Assembly (NCBI GenBank): GCA_964542915.1
Contig: CAZIVP010000008.1
Location: 101,877-165,876 of the forward strand
DNA from: CAZIVP01 sp964542915
GTDB taxonomy: Bacteria; Calditrichota; Calditrichia; Calditrichales; Calditrichaceae
Direction of reading: 5' to 3'
Length of the DNA stretch: 64,000 nucleotides
In this document: positions 26,080 to 34,289 of the stretch, piece by piece
Layout: every line of letters starts with the position of its first letter
How positions within the stretch are numbered: position 1 is the stretch's first letter
The notes under the pieces: generated by a model
The model's database searches: none
Told to the model about the DNA's origin: nothing
The model's input: the letters and a program-made list of their open reading frames with translations, nothing else
Position numbers and translations under genes: made by a program

Positions 26080-29000
26080 ATGCCGCGATTTCTACTATTC
26101 AGTTTATTTATGTTATTAATCACGAGCCATCTATTTGCCCAGTCAACCGGTAAAATTGCCGGGCGAATTACCGATTCCGAAACCGGAGAGGCTCTACCGG
26201 GGGCTAATGTGACTCTGGAGGAGACCAACTTTGGTTCTTCGGCGGGATTGGATGGTCAGTATGTAATCTTAAATGTACCGCCGGGAGTGTATGAAGTGCG
26301 TGCTTCATTCGTAGGATATAAAGATATATTGAAATCGAATGTTCGTGTAACCCCCGGTTTAACAACCCGATTAAATTTTGAACTGGAAGCAACCACGATC
26401 GAAGGTGAAGTTATTGAAGTAGTGGTAGAGCGACCCATTGTAAATCTGACGGCGACCAATGCCGTTCGTAATATGGACCGGGAAGAATTTGAAAATATTG
26501 CGACCCGTAATACGCAAAAATTTTATGCCATTCAACCGGGCGTTACGGTCCAAAACAGAGAGGTCTATATTCGTGGAGGCCGTTCGGATGAAACCGATTA
26601 TGTTCTGGAAAATGCCAGTATAAGGAGTTTGATCGGTACGGATGATGTCGTCAATGTGATCCCGGAGGCGCTGGAACAAATTCAGGTGCATGCCGGCGGT
26701 TACAGTGCGGAAATGGGCGGCGCAAATGCCGGTATTATTCAACAGACGCTTCGGACCGGTGGCAGCAAATATTCCGGATCTGCCCAGTATGAAACGGACG
26801 GTGTGGCGCCTGTGGACTATGGATATAACAGAATTACAGCCACCGCAGGCGGACCCATTCTCAATAAGAAACACCGTTTTTTCGTAGCGTTTGAAAATAC
26901 TTCGACCGACAACTACAATCCTATGTTCTGGGAAGGGGCGGATTTCGGATACCTGGTCGATGACGGCGGCGCCGGCGGTACTGTTGGTGACACTTCGGTT
27001 GCTCCGGTTAGATGGGGCGACGATAATTTACCCGGCAGCGTTCAACGCCCGGAAGATCGTCTGTCGGTAAACGGTACATTATTGTTCGATTTTAATCCGA
27101 TCCGATTTCGTCTCGGCTTTGCCCAGACAAACCGTGATCGACGCATCAATAATGTTCCTATCTATAATATGTTTAACCAGGAGCGTTTACCGCAACGGGA
27201 TGACCTCAGACGTCTGTTAAGCTTACGTGCTACCTATTTCCTATCCAAGAATACGTTTATCGAAGCACAGGTAAGCCGGTTTAATTACGAATTCGAAACA
27301 TACGATCCGAATTTTTCTAAGCCGAGCGCAGATGGAAACGGCGGTGCCGTCCTGGATTTACTTGATTATATTCATAGGGACGCCGTCGGGGCCGCCGGTC
27401 TGGATACCAGCGCTTTCAAGGGAGCCTATACACCGCCGAGTAATTATAGTTTCAGTACATTCGAATTCCAGCGGCCAGGCGATGTCGCCACAACGTATCA
27501 AAAAAGACAACAGTCGTATTATGATATTTCCCTTGACGCCGTCTCTCAGCGGGAACAACACGAGATTAAGTTTGGCGGTAAATACCGGAGTTGGACGGCG
27601 CGCAATTATGTGTTTGGTGAAGCGGCCATGCGTGCGCTGGGTACGCGCATCTCGCAGGGTGAAACCGTCATGCTGGATGGCGAAGAGGTGTCGTACGAAG
27701 AAGCTGTCGCACGCGGGGCCGGTAATGTTGCGGCCGATATCCGGCGCGCCAACGGCGGCGGCTACGGCTATGACGAATTCATGAATGAAGTGGATTCAGG
27801 CCCGGACGGCGCTAAAAATCCGGTAATAACCTCGCTTTATATTAACGACAAAATTGAGTTCTCCGACATCATTGTGAACGCCGGCTTACGGTGGGATCGC
27901 TATGATATGGATACCTGGGAAGTCGATAAAGATTCTCCAGGGTTTAATGAACAAGATTTCACCATTTCCGATGAGAGCCTTAAGAAAGCGCCAGCACGCA
28001 ATATATTGCAGCCAAGGCTGGGTCTGGGATTCCCTGTAAGCGATAAAACGGTATTTCATCTGCAGTATGGTAAATTTGCCCAAATGCCGGATATGCAATA
28101 TGTCTATGCCAGGCGGGGATTTATGGCCGTCACGTTCGGCGGACAGAACTTTATCCCTTCACCGTTTGCGTTCGATTTAGAGCCCATCGAAACCACTCAG
28201 TACGAAATTGGCTTCAGTCATCAATTTACCCAGTTTGCTTCGTTTGATGTGACGGCATTCTATAAGAATACGCAAGGTCAGCTGGAAATCGTTCTGCAAA
28301 GAACCTCGCCAACGGCAGAGGCCGCAGACTACAACACCTATGTTAACGGCGATTTTACAACCGCCCGGGGCATTGAATTAACATTGAGATCGCGTCGGTT
28401 CGGCGGCTTCCATACTATGGTTAATTATACGTTGACCGATGCGAAAGGTACGAATTCAGAGCCGGGTGGTCAGGTCAGTTCGCTCGAAAATGGAACGGCT
28501 CCGCCTTCAATGATTACGCCGCTCCGCTTTGAACAACGCCATCGCGGCTCCGTCGCTCTGGATTATCGGTCGCCCCGGGATAAAGGACCGTTGTTGAGCG
28601 ATTGGAATATCAATACACTCGTAACATTCAATAGCGGACACAAGTTTACGAGAAGTACCGGCGGGCTTGGCCAACGAGCCGCGTTTCAGGGCGCTCTCCT
28701 GACCGATAATGATCCCAGAAACCGGATACCGTTGGAGCCGCTGAATTCTTCATCCACTCCATGGTATTTCAATACGGATTTACAGATAGAAAAGGGCTTT
28801 TCATTTGGTCGCATTCGCGCCAGTGCGTATCTGTATATCGAAAACCTCTTTAACCGTAAACATGTGGTCAATGTATACAGAAGGACCGGCGACGCCAACA
28901 ACGATGGATTCCTGACTTCTCCCGAGCTAAGCCAGAAAATCGTTGAGGCCCAGGGACAACAGTACGTCGACCTGTATCGTGCAATCAACCTTGCCAATCG

Positions 29001-29082
29001 TCAGCATTATATGTGGGATACCGGCAATGATTTATTCGGCGCCCCAAGACAGGTTACACTCGGTTTAAAGGTGGAATTGTAA
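26080..29082 (+). CDS. TonB-dependent receptor, triad B
   Basis: A 1000-residue outer-membrane receptor. ATG 26080 follows AAGGAGG and starts the signal peptide MPRFLLFSLFMLLITSHLFA. Domains in order: carboxypeptidase-regulatory-like (about 22-110: STGKIAGRITDSETGEALPG, DGQYVILNVPPGVYEV), plug (about 125-240: EVYIRGGRSDETDYVLENA, VHAGGYSAEMGGANAGI), then a long beta-barrel. Near the C-terminus (about 950) a loop DANNDGFLTSPE fits a canonical EF-hand calcium loop (D1, N3, D5, T9, E12). The protein ends in Leu rather than Phe, slightly unusual for an outer-membrane barrel. First gene of the second TBDR / large secreted protein / PorV-like triad, behind a long leader. Confidence 0.9.
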   Translation: MPRFLLFSLFMLLITSHLFAQSTGKIAGRITDSETGEALPGANVTLEETNFGSSAGLDGQYVILNVPPGVYEVRASFVGYKDILKSNVRVTPGLTTRLNFELEATTIEGEVIEVVVERPIVNLTATNAVRNMDREEFENIATRNTQKFYAIQPGVTVQNREVYIRGGRSDETDYVLENASIRSLIGTDDVVNVIPEALEQIQVHAGGYSAEMGGANAGIIQQTLRTGGSKYSGSAQYETDGVAPVDYGYNRITATAGGPILNKKHRFFVAFENTSTDNYNPMFWEGADFGYLVDDGGAGGTVGDTSVAPVRWGDDNLPGSVQRPEDRLSVNGTLLFDFNPIRFRLGFAQTNRDRRINNVPIYNMFNQERLPQRDDLRRLLSLRATYFLSKNTFIEAQVSRFNYEFETYDPNFSKPSADGNGGAVLDLLDYIHRDAVGAAGLDTSAFKGAYTPPSNYSFSTFEFQRPGDVATTYQKRQQSYYDISLDAVSQREQHEIKFGGKYRSWTARNYVFGEAAMRALGTRISQGETVMLDGEEVSYEEAVARGAGNVAADIRRANGGGYGYDEFMNEVDSGPDGAKNPVITSLYINDKIEFSDIIVNAGLRWDRYDMDTWEVDKDSPGFNEQDFTISDESLKKAPARNILQPRLGLGFPVSDKTVFHLQYGKFAQMPDMQYVYARRGFMAVTFGGQNFIPSPFAFDLEPIETTQYEIGFSHQFTQFASFDVTAFYKNTQGQLEIVLQRTSPTAEAADYNTYVNGDFTTARGIELTLRSRRFGGFHTMVNYTLTDAKGTNSEPGGQVSSLENGTAPPSMITPLRFEQRHRGSVALDYRSPRDKGPLLSDWNINTLVTFNSGHKFTRSTGGLGQRAAFQGALLTDNDPRNRIPLEPLNSSSTPWYFNTDLQIEKGFSFGRIRASAYLYIENLFNRKHVVNVYRRTGDANNDGFLTSPELSQKIVEAQGQQYVDLYRAINLANRQHYMWDTGNDLFGAPRQVTLGLKVEL

Positions 29083-29139
29083 AATTAACAAAATCTGGAA
29101 GTTAATGGAATCCTTTTAACTCATTTCCGTGGAGGCTTT

Positions 29140-32100
29140 ATGATGTTTCGAAAACTAATTAATTATACACTTTGCACTTTCCTGTTCTTCGGGGTTGTCT
29201 CAACGACAACGGCCCGAAACACAAATGATGTGGGGGTACAGGGAATTAAAAAAGTTCGGGAAGTTGTCAATCCCAATGAAAATATCCTTGATGTCAATAA
29301 TATGACAACATGGGTGCGTGAAGACGGCTTTTTCGGTTGGGTGGACAATTTTTCGGGCGTTAACGGCAGCTTCCCAAAAAGTACGTCGGGCGTCGTATTT
29401 GCCCAGGGCGTTCTTTGGGGCGGCAAAGTATTTGATAACGATAGCCTGAGAGTGCGTGTAAATGGTAGCACCTATGCGAATGGGCTCGACCCCGGTAAGG
29501 TGCTCTATGATAACGCCGGCAATGTAATCGGCCCCGATACGGACAATACCCTTGCCAATTATCATGTATGGCGTGTGCATCGCAATTGGGACGGCGCCCT
29601 CGATTACACGTCTGCTGCCGCCCAATTTTTCGGTAAACCATCCAGTGAAGTTACCGATTCGGATATCCAGACTGTCCGGGATCAATATGAAAATGACTGG
29701 CAAAACTGGCCTGCAGATCTTGGCGCTCCCTTTGAAGACGTTAATGGCAACGGACAATACGAACCGGATACCGACATCCCGGGTTATCCCGGGGCAACAC
29801 AGACGATTTGGATCGTAGCCAATGATCTCGTTCCCGGAAGCTCACAACGTAGCTATGGCTCGCCATCCATCGGTATGGAAATGCAGATGACTCTTTGGGG
29901 CTATGATTTTTCATCCAGTTCGCCCCTCGGCAACATCACCTTCAACCGCACCCGTTTGATCTATACCGGCAAACCCGGCGGCCCGGACGATGCTCGTATC
30001 GATTCCATGTTTGTGGTACAATGGGCCGATCCGGATGTGGGCACGTATTCCGATGACTATGCCGGAAGCGATACATCCTTGTCGCTCGGCTACGCCTACA
30101 ACGGAAATAATACCGACGACACCTACCTGAATAATTTCGGATTAGCGGCGCCGGCCGTCGGATGGGATTTCTTTCAGGGACCGGTAGCCAACGGCGATAC
30201 GCTTGGCATGACCTCTTTCGGTTATTTCGCCGCCGGTTCTGCGGTTAGCGATCCGGATCTGGGCGAATATTCTGGTACACTGCAGTGGTACAATTTAATG
30301 CGCGGCTTCCTGCCACGGCCGGAATATCCGGCGGGACAACCCTGGGTGAATCCGCTAACGGGCGAACAAACGAAGTTTGTATTGACGGGTGATCCTGTTA
30401 CCGGCAGAGGTTGGATTGATGGTTTACAACTGCCGCCCGGCGACCGCCGTCTCCTGTTAAGTACCGGTCCGTTTACAATGGCCAAGGGCGACACCCAGGA
30501 TATCGTGATCGCTCAGATCGGCGCTCTGGGTATCAATAATACCTCCAGCGTGAATCTTTTAAAATATTATGATGAGTTTGCACAATATGCATATGATCAG
30601 GGTTTCAAGCTGCCTTCGCCGCCGCCGGCGCCTGCGGTTTCGGTAACGCCTCTTGACAAAAAAGTCGTTTTAAATTGGGGAGCCGACAATGATGCCGTGA
30701 ATAACACGGAGAAAACCGTCAGTCAGGGTTTTAAGTTTGAAGGCTACAATGTCTATCAATTACCGGCCGCCACTTCCCAGTTATCCGATGGCATCAAGAT
30801 TGCCACTTACGACAAGGCCAATCTGGTCGGAACGATTCTGCAGGAAGAGTTCGATGCCGAATCCGGTTATGTGATCGAAAAACCGGTGCAAACGGGTACG
30901 AACGAAGGTATCCAAAGGTACCACGTTATTAATCAGGATCATGTGCGGAATCGACCCCTTGCAAATGGCGTACAATACCATTTTGCCGTAACGGCTTACA
31001 GCTATCTCGCGGATAATGAAGGATCGCCCTTTAAAACCCTCGAAAGTGCACCGGTTGTTTTAAGTGTACAGCCGCAGCCGGAAAAGCCGGGTACAACCGA
31101 ACCGCCTGCGGTTGAAAACACGCTTGATATTGCTCACGACGGCGCATCAACAAGCTCCGTATTTGCAAAAATAGTGGACCCGGCAAAACTACGAGATGCT
31201 AACTACGAGATCATGTTTAAGTATTATAATCCGTATGAAGATGTGGTACAGGATCAGCTGGCCGCGGGCGATACCATACAGTCGCCGTTACCATCAGATC
31301 TTTATGAGGCCGAGGAAGGCCTGGTGGGCGTTGGCGACGAATTTCCGTTGCGCTGGAATTTACATCGCAATGGAAGCACAATCGGACCTTCTGAATGGTT
31401 ACCGCAGTATTCCTCCGGCACACCTGAATCGGAAGCGCCGTTGTTCGATGGTCTGCAGGTTTATGTGCCGTTTGTATCTCCGGGTATTGCCGATTGGACA
31501 TATGAAGGCAGTCGTTGGGTTTCCGGTACGGATTGGGGCGGTCAAACCTTTTTTGGCGGCGCCGATATCGGACATAATTTTTTCGGAAGCGATTTATCGT
31601 TGGACCAGTTGACCGACGTGGTTCTGGAATTCCAGGGCGACACCACAAGCGGACCCGCAGATGGTTGGGCCAGTAAAGGCGCTGTCTATCACCGACATAA
31701 CGGCTATGCTTATGCCGGGACGGGCTACTTACCATTTGCCGCTTATGAAATTGACAGTGAAGGAAATAAAGTCCGGCAACTGAATGTGAGCTTTGTCGAA
31801 AATGAAGAGCCTGCAGAAGGATACCCTGCAGCCAACCTGCGTTGGGATATGGGTACGCTGGGCACGGCAACCGATAAACCGGCGGGTCAAATTGCGCCCC
31901 TCGGCGGTCGTGAGTATGTGTTTATACACAATACGGACTATGATGAAGGCGCAACCTATGACGGTACGAATCATGGCACTTCGAGCGACGTAATGTATGC
32001 CTTCTGGCCCAGCGCCAGAGGGTCGCATCCCTTTCTGGAAGCGGATTTTACCATGTCATTTTTTGCCGCCATTGCCAACTCCACAAACGACGTTTACAGT

Positions 32101-32463
32101 TTTACTTCCACCGGCGTGGATAGCGGCATAGTGGATACACTGAAATCCGATGTCGCCGATATCAATGTTTTCCCGAATCCTTATTACGGGTTTCATAAAC
32201 TTGAAACGGGTCGTTTTGACAAGTACATCACATTCACGCATCTCCCTGATGAGGCAACCATCCGCATATTTAATCTGGCGGGCATTATGGTAACGAAATT
32301 AATTCATAATAGCGATTCACAGTTTAAGCGCTGGGATTTAACCAATGCCGACGGACTGCCCGTCGCCAGTGGTATCTATATTGCCCATGTGGATACACCA
32401 TACGGTGAAAAGGTTCTTAAAATCGCACTGGTGCAGGAAGAACAAGTCCTGCAGCGTTATTAA
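29140..32463 (+). CDS. Large secreted protein with FnIII-like region and divergent C-terminal sorting domain, triad B
   Basis: An 1107-residue exported protein with signal peptide MMFRKLINYTLCTFLFFGVVSTTTA; GGAGG lies just upstream (ATG 29143 is an equally good start). The first half is unassigned, with an Asp-rich loop DVNGNGQYEPDTD near 203. Around 490-650 an FnIII-like stretch occurs (VVLNWGADNDAVN, FEGYNVYQLP, YHFAVTAYSYL). The C-terminal 98 residues start VFPNPYYGFHKLE and end VASGIYIAHVDTP...LKIALVQ, i.e. the same divergent CTD type as the triad A and C proteins, here with a short extra tail (EEQVLQRY). It lies 57 nt after the TBDR and 47 nt before the PorV-like gene. Function unknown; the shared layout suggests all three belong to one family. 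Confidence 0.75.
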   Translation: MMFRKLINYTLCTFLFFGVVSTTTARNTNDVGVQGIKKVREVVNPNENILDVNNMTTWVREDGFFGWVDNFSGVNGSFPKSTSGVVFAQGVLWGGKVFDNDSLRVRVNGSTYANGLDPGKVLYDNAGNVIGPDTDNTLANYHVWRVHRNWDGALDYTSAAAQFFGKPSSEVTDSDIQTVRDQYENDWQNWPADLGAPFEDVNGNGQYEPDTDIPGYPGATQTIWIVANDLVPGSSQRSYGSPSIGMEMQMTLWGYDFSSSSPLGNITFNRTRLIYTGKPGGPDDARIDSMFVVQWADPDVGTYSDDYAGSDTSLSLGYAYNGNNTDDTYLNNFGLAAPAVGWDFFQGPVANGDTLGMTSFGYFAAGSAVSDPDLGEYSGTLQWYNLMRGFLPRPEYPAGQPWVNPLTGEQTKFVLTGDPVTGRGWIDGLQLPPGDRRLLLSTGPFTMAKGDTQDIVIAQIGALGINNTSSVNLLKYYDEFAQYAYDQGFKLPSPPPAPAVSVTPLDKKVVLNWGADNDAVNNTEKTVSQGFKFEGYNVYQLPAATSQLSDGIKIATYDKANLVGTILQEEFDAESGYVIEKPVQTGTNEGIQRYHVINQDHVRNRPLANGVQYHFAVTAYSYLADNEGSPFKTLESAPVVLSVQPQPEKPGTTEPPAVENTLDIAHDGASTSSVFAKIVDPAKLRDANYEIMFKYYNPYEDVVQDQLAAGDTIQSPLPSDLYEAEEGLVGVGDEFPLRWNLHRNGSTIGPSEWLPQYSSGTPESEAPLFDGLQVYVPFVSPGIADWTYEGSRWVSGTDWGGQTFFGGADIGHNFFGSDLSLDQLTDVVLEFQGDTTSGPADGWASKGAVYHRHNGYAYAGTGYLPFAAYEIDSEGNKVRQLNVSFVENEEPAEGYPAANLRWDMGTLGTATDKPAGQIAPLGGREYVFIHNTDYDEGATYDGTNHGTSSDVMYAFWPSARGSHPFLEADFTMSFFAAIANSTNDVYSFTSTGVDSGIVDTLKSDVADINVFPNPYYGFHKLETGRFDKYITFTHLPDEATIRIFNLAGIMVTKLIHNSDSQFKRWDLTNADGLPVASGIYIAHVDTPYGEKVLKIALVQEEQVLQRY

Positions 32464-32510
32464 TGGTTACCTAAGGGATAATATAAGTTTTAAAAGTAAA
32501 GGAGATCTCT

Positions 32511-33572
32511 ATGAAACGAGATGCACTCATAGTCATAATGATTACATTGTTTACGTGCAATCTTGCCTTCGGCCAGGCTGCACGTAACGGAACCAATGCA
32601 GCTTCCGAACTTATGATCCCGATCGGCGCCCGTTATCTTGGCGGCGGCGGCGCAGCAGCCATGGGCAGCGGTATTGAAGGAATATTGTGGAATCCCGCAT
32701 CTTTTGATCAGGGAAAAGACAAAATGGAAGCTCAGTTCACGCGGCGTGAATATATCGCCGATATCGGCGTCAATTTCGCCGGGATCGGAATCAAGTTCGA
32801 GAATATCGGTGGTATTGCCGCTACGTTACGGTCGTTTGATATCGGCGAGATTGATGTTACCGATGAATTTCATATGGATGGCACGGGAGAAGTTTTTGAA
32901 CCAACGATCTTCATCCTCGGACTTACCTATTCCAAGCGCGTGACAGACCGTATTCGCGTCGGTGTAACCGGTAACGTTATTAATGAAGATATTGCAGCCG
33001 TAAGCGCCACAGGTTATTCCTTTGATGCCGGCGTCCAGTACGACGATTTCCTCAATTTCACCGGTTTGAGCATCGGCGTCGCTATTCGGAACATTGGTAC
33101 CGATATGAAATACGATGGACCGGGATTGTATGTGGATGCGGTTGCACAAGGCACCGATCGGCAGACCACCAAATATAAGGTGGAAGCATCCGCCGCTGAT
33201 ATGCCCACGGTAATTGATTTATCGGCTAACTATGTACCGATGGAGGGATTGAATGTAGGGCTGACTTATTCGGAGAATAATTATGGTCCGAGCGAGGGCA
33301 GAGCTCTGGTATCTTATAACATAGGCGAGATTGCAACATTGCGGGCGTCCTACATGGTTACCCAGGAGCAGACGTTTGATTGGCAGGATCCCAATGATTC
33401 AAATGCGCCCACCCAGAGCAGGGAACTCGAGAGTATCTTTACCGGCCCGTCGTTCGGCGGTTCTCTGAATTTGGAAAAGGTGATCGGAACTTCATTATTT
33501 TTTGATTACGGTTTTATTCCGGTTAAATACTTCGATTCCAACCATATATTCACCTTCCGTTTTGCCATTTAA
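32511..33572 (+). CDS. PorV/PorQ-family outer-membrane beta-barrel, triad B
   Basis: A 353-residue protein with signal peptide MKRDALIVIMITLFTCNLAFGQ, then MIPIGARYLGGGGAAAMGSG and LWNPASF, which match the PorV-family N-terminal pattern (glycine-rich turn followed by NPA). The remainder is alternating beta strands ending FTFRFAI. AAAGGAG precedes the ATG. As in the other triads it comes third, after the large secreted protein, and an excellent terminator follows, closing the operon. By analogy with PorV it may bind the divergent CTD of the neighbouring protein; this is inference from position only. Confidence 0.78.
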   Translation: MKRDALIVIMITLFTCNLAFGQAARNGTNAASELMIPIGARYLGGGGAAAMGSGIEGILWNPASFDQGKDKMEAQFTRREYIADIGVNFAGIGIKFENIGGIAATLRSFDIGEIDVTDEFHMDGTGEVFEPTIFILGLTYSKRVTDRIRVGVTGNVINEDIAAVSATGYSFDAGVQYDDFLNFTGLSIGVAIRNIGTDMKYDGPGLYVDAVAQGTDRQTTKYKVEASAADMPTVIDLSANYVPMEGLNVGLTYSENNYGPSEGRALVSYNIGEIATLRASYMVTQEQTFDWQDPNDSNAPTQSRELESIFTGPSFGGSLNLEKVIGTSLFFDYGFIPVKYFDSNHIFTFRFAI

Positions 33573-33604
33573 TTTTCCGTTGCGGGAAATTAACCTAAGC
33601 CTCG

Positions 33605-33634
33605 AAAGGCCCCGAATGATTCGGGGCCTTTTTT
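33605..33634 (+). terminator. Rho-independent terminator after triad B
   Basis: Perfect 12-bp stem AAAGGCCCCGAA / TTCGGGGCCTTT with a TGA loop and a T run to 33634, 33 nt after the stop of the PorV-like gene. Confidence 0.95.
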
Positions 33635-34098
33635 GTTATCCTGAGAAGTCATAACAAACACAATGCTCATTTTATCTGAGAAAGCTTGGTAATATCTCTT
33701 TTTTAGAGGATTTCTGCAATCGAAGCGTAATTATATTAATCTTGAAATTACGAGACCGTTGAAGGAAAACGGGCCTACCAAAAGCTAAATTCATAAGAAG
33801 ATTTCATCCATAACACCTCTTTAATTGTTATTAAATACTTGAAATTATAAAATTTTTATAACATATAACGGTATTGCCCAAACTTTTGGAACAAAATTCA
33901 GACATCGAAATAAACTTTAAGTAATATGCATAAAAATGAAAACGGCGTTAATTGAGCCGTAATTTGTTGAGATATAAGGAGTTCCTGTCTGCATTAATAT
34001 AAATGTGGATGCTGCTGTCAAAATGGAAAAGTTATAAGTGAAAAACGAAACGATTGCTAACAAAAACTTAAAATAATGGCTGTAAAAGTGTACAGGTC

Positions 34099-34129
34099 TT
34101 GTTTAATAAAATATGATGCCTTATATTTG
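34099..34129 (+). promoter_or_regulatory. Promoter-like site, triad C (TTG-N20-TATATTTG)
   Basis: TTGTTTA at 34099-34105, 16 nt, TATATTTG at 34122-34129. The second element is a full match to the Bacteroidetes TAnnTTTG box. The leader to the TBDR ATG at 34290 would be about 155 nt. Confidence 0.7.
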
Positions 34130-34289
34130 CGTATCCATAAAAAGACGAAAATATTTACTGAAAGTTTCAAGTGAGGTAAAAGGTGGTTGCCTATGAGATG
34201 AGACTATGAGAACCCTATTTTATTTGGTATAGTACAAAACAATCATTTAACTCTATACCCATAAACCCATCTATTAGGAGGTTAAAGGT

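Larger units (their letters stand above)
33573..34289. other. Non-coding region between triads B and C
   Basis: About 717 nt, AT-rich. It holds the triad B terminator (33605-33634), a possible multi-hairpin element closed by AGCTT..GGTA / TACC..AAGCT (33683-33786), and the promoter-like site at 34099-34129. No reading frame of note was found. Confidence 0.6.

Noticed and set aside
25760..33763. 11-nt string AGACCGTTGAA shared by leaders of triads B and C
   Set aside because: In two AT-rich stretches of this size an 11-nt match is reasonably likely by chance, and flanks do not align.
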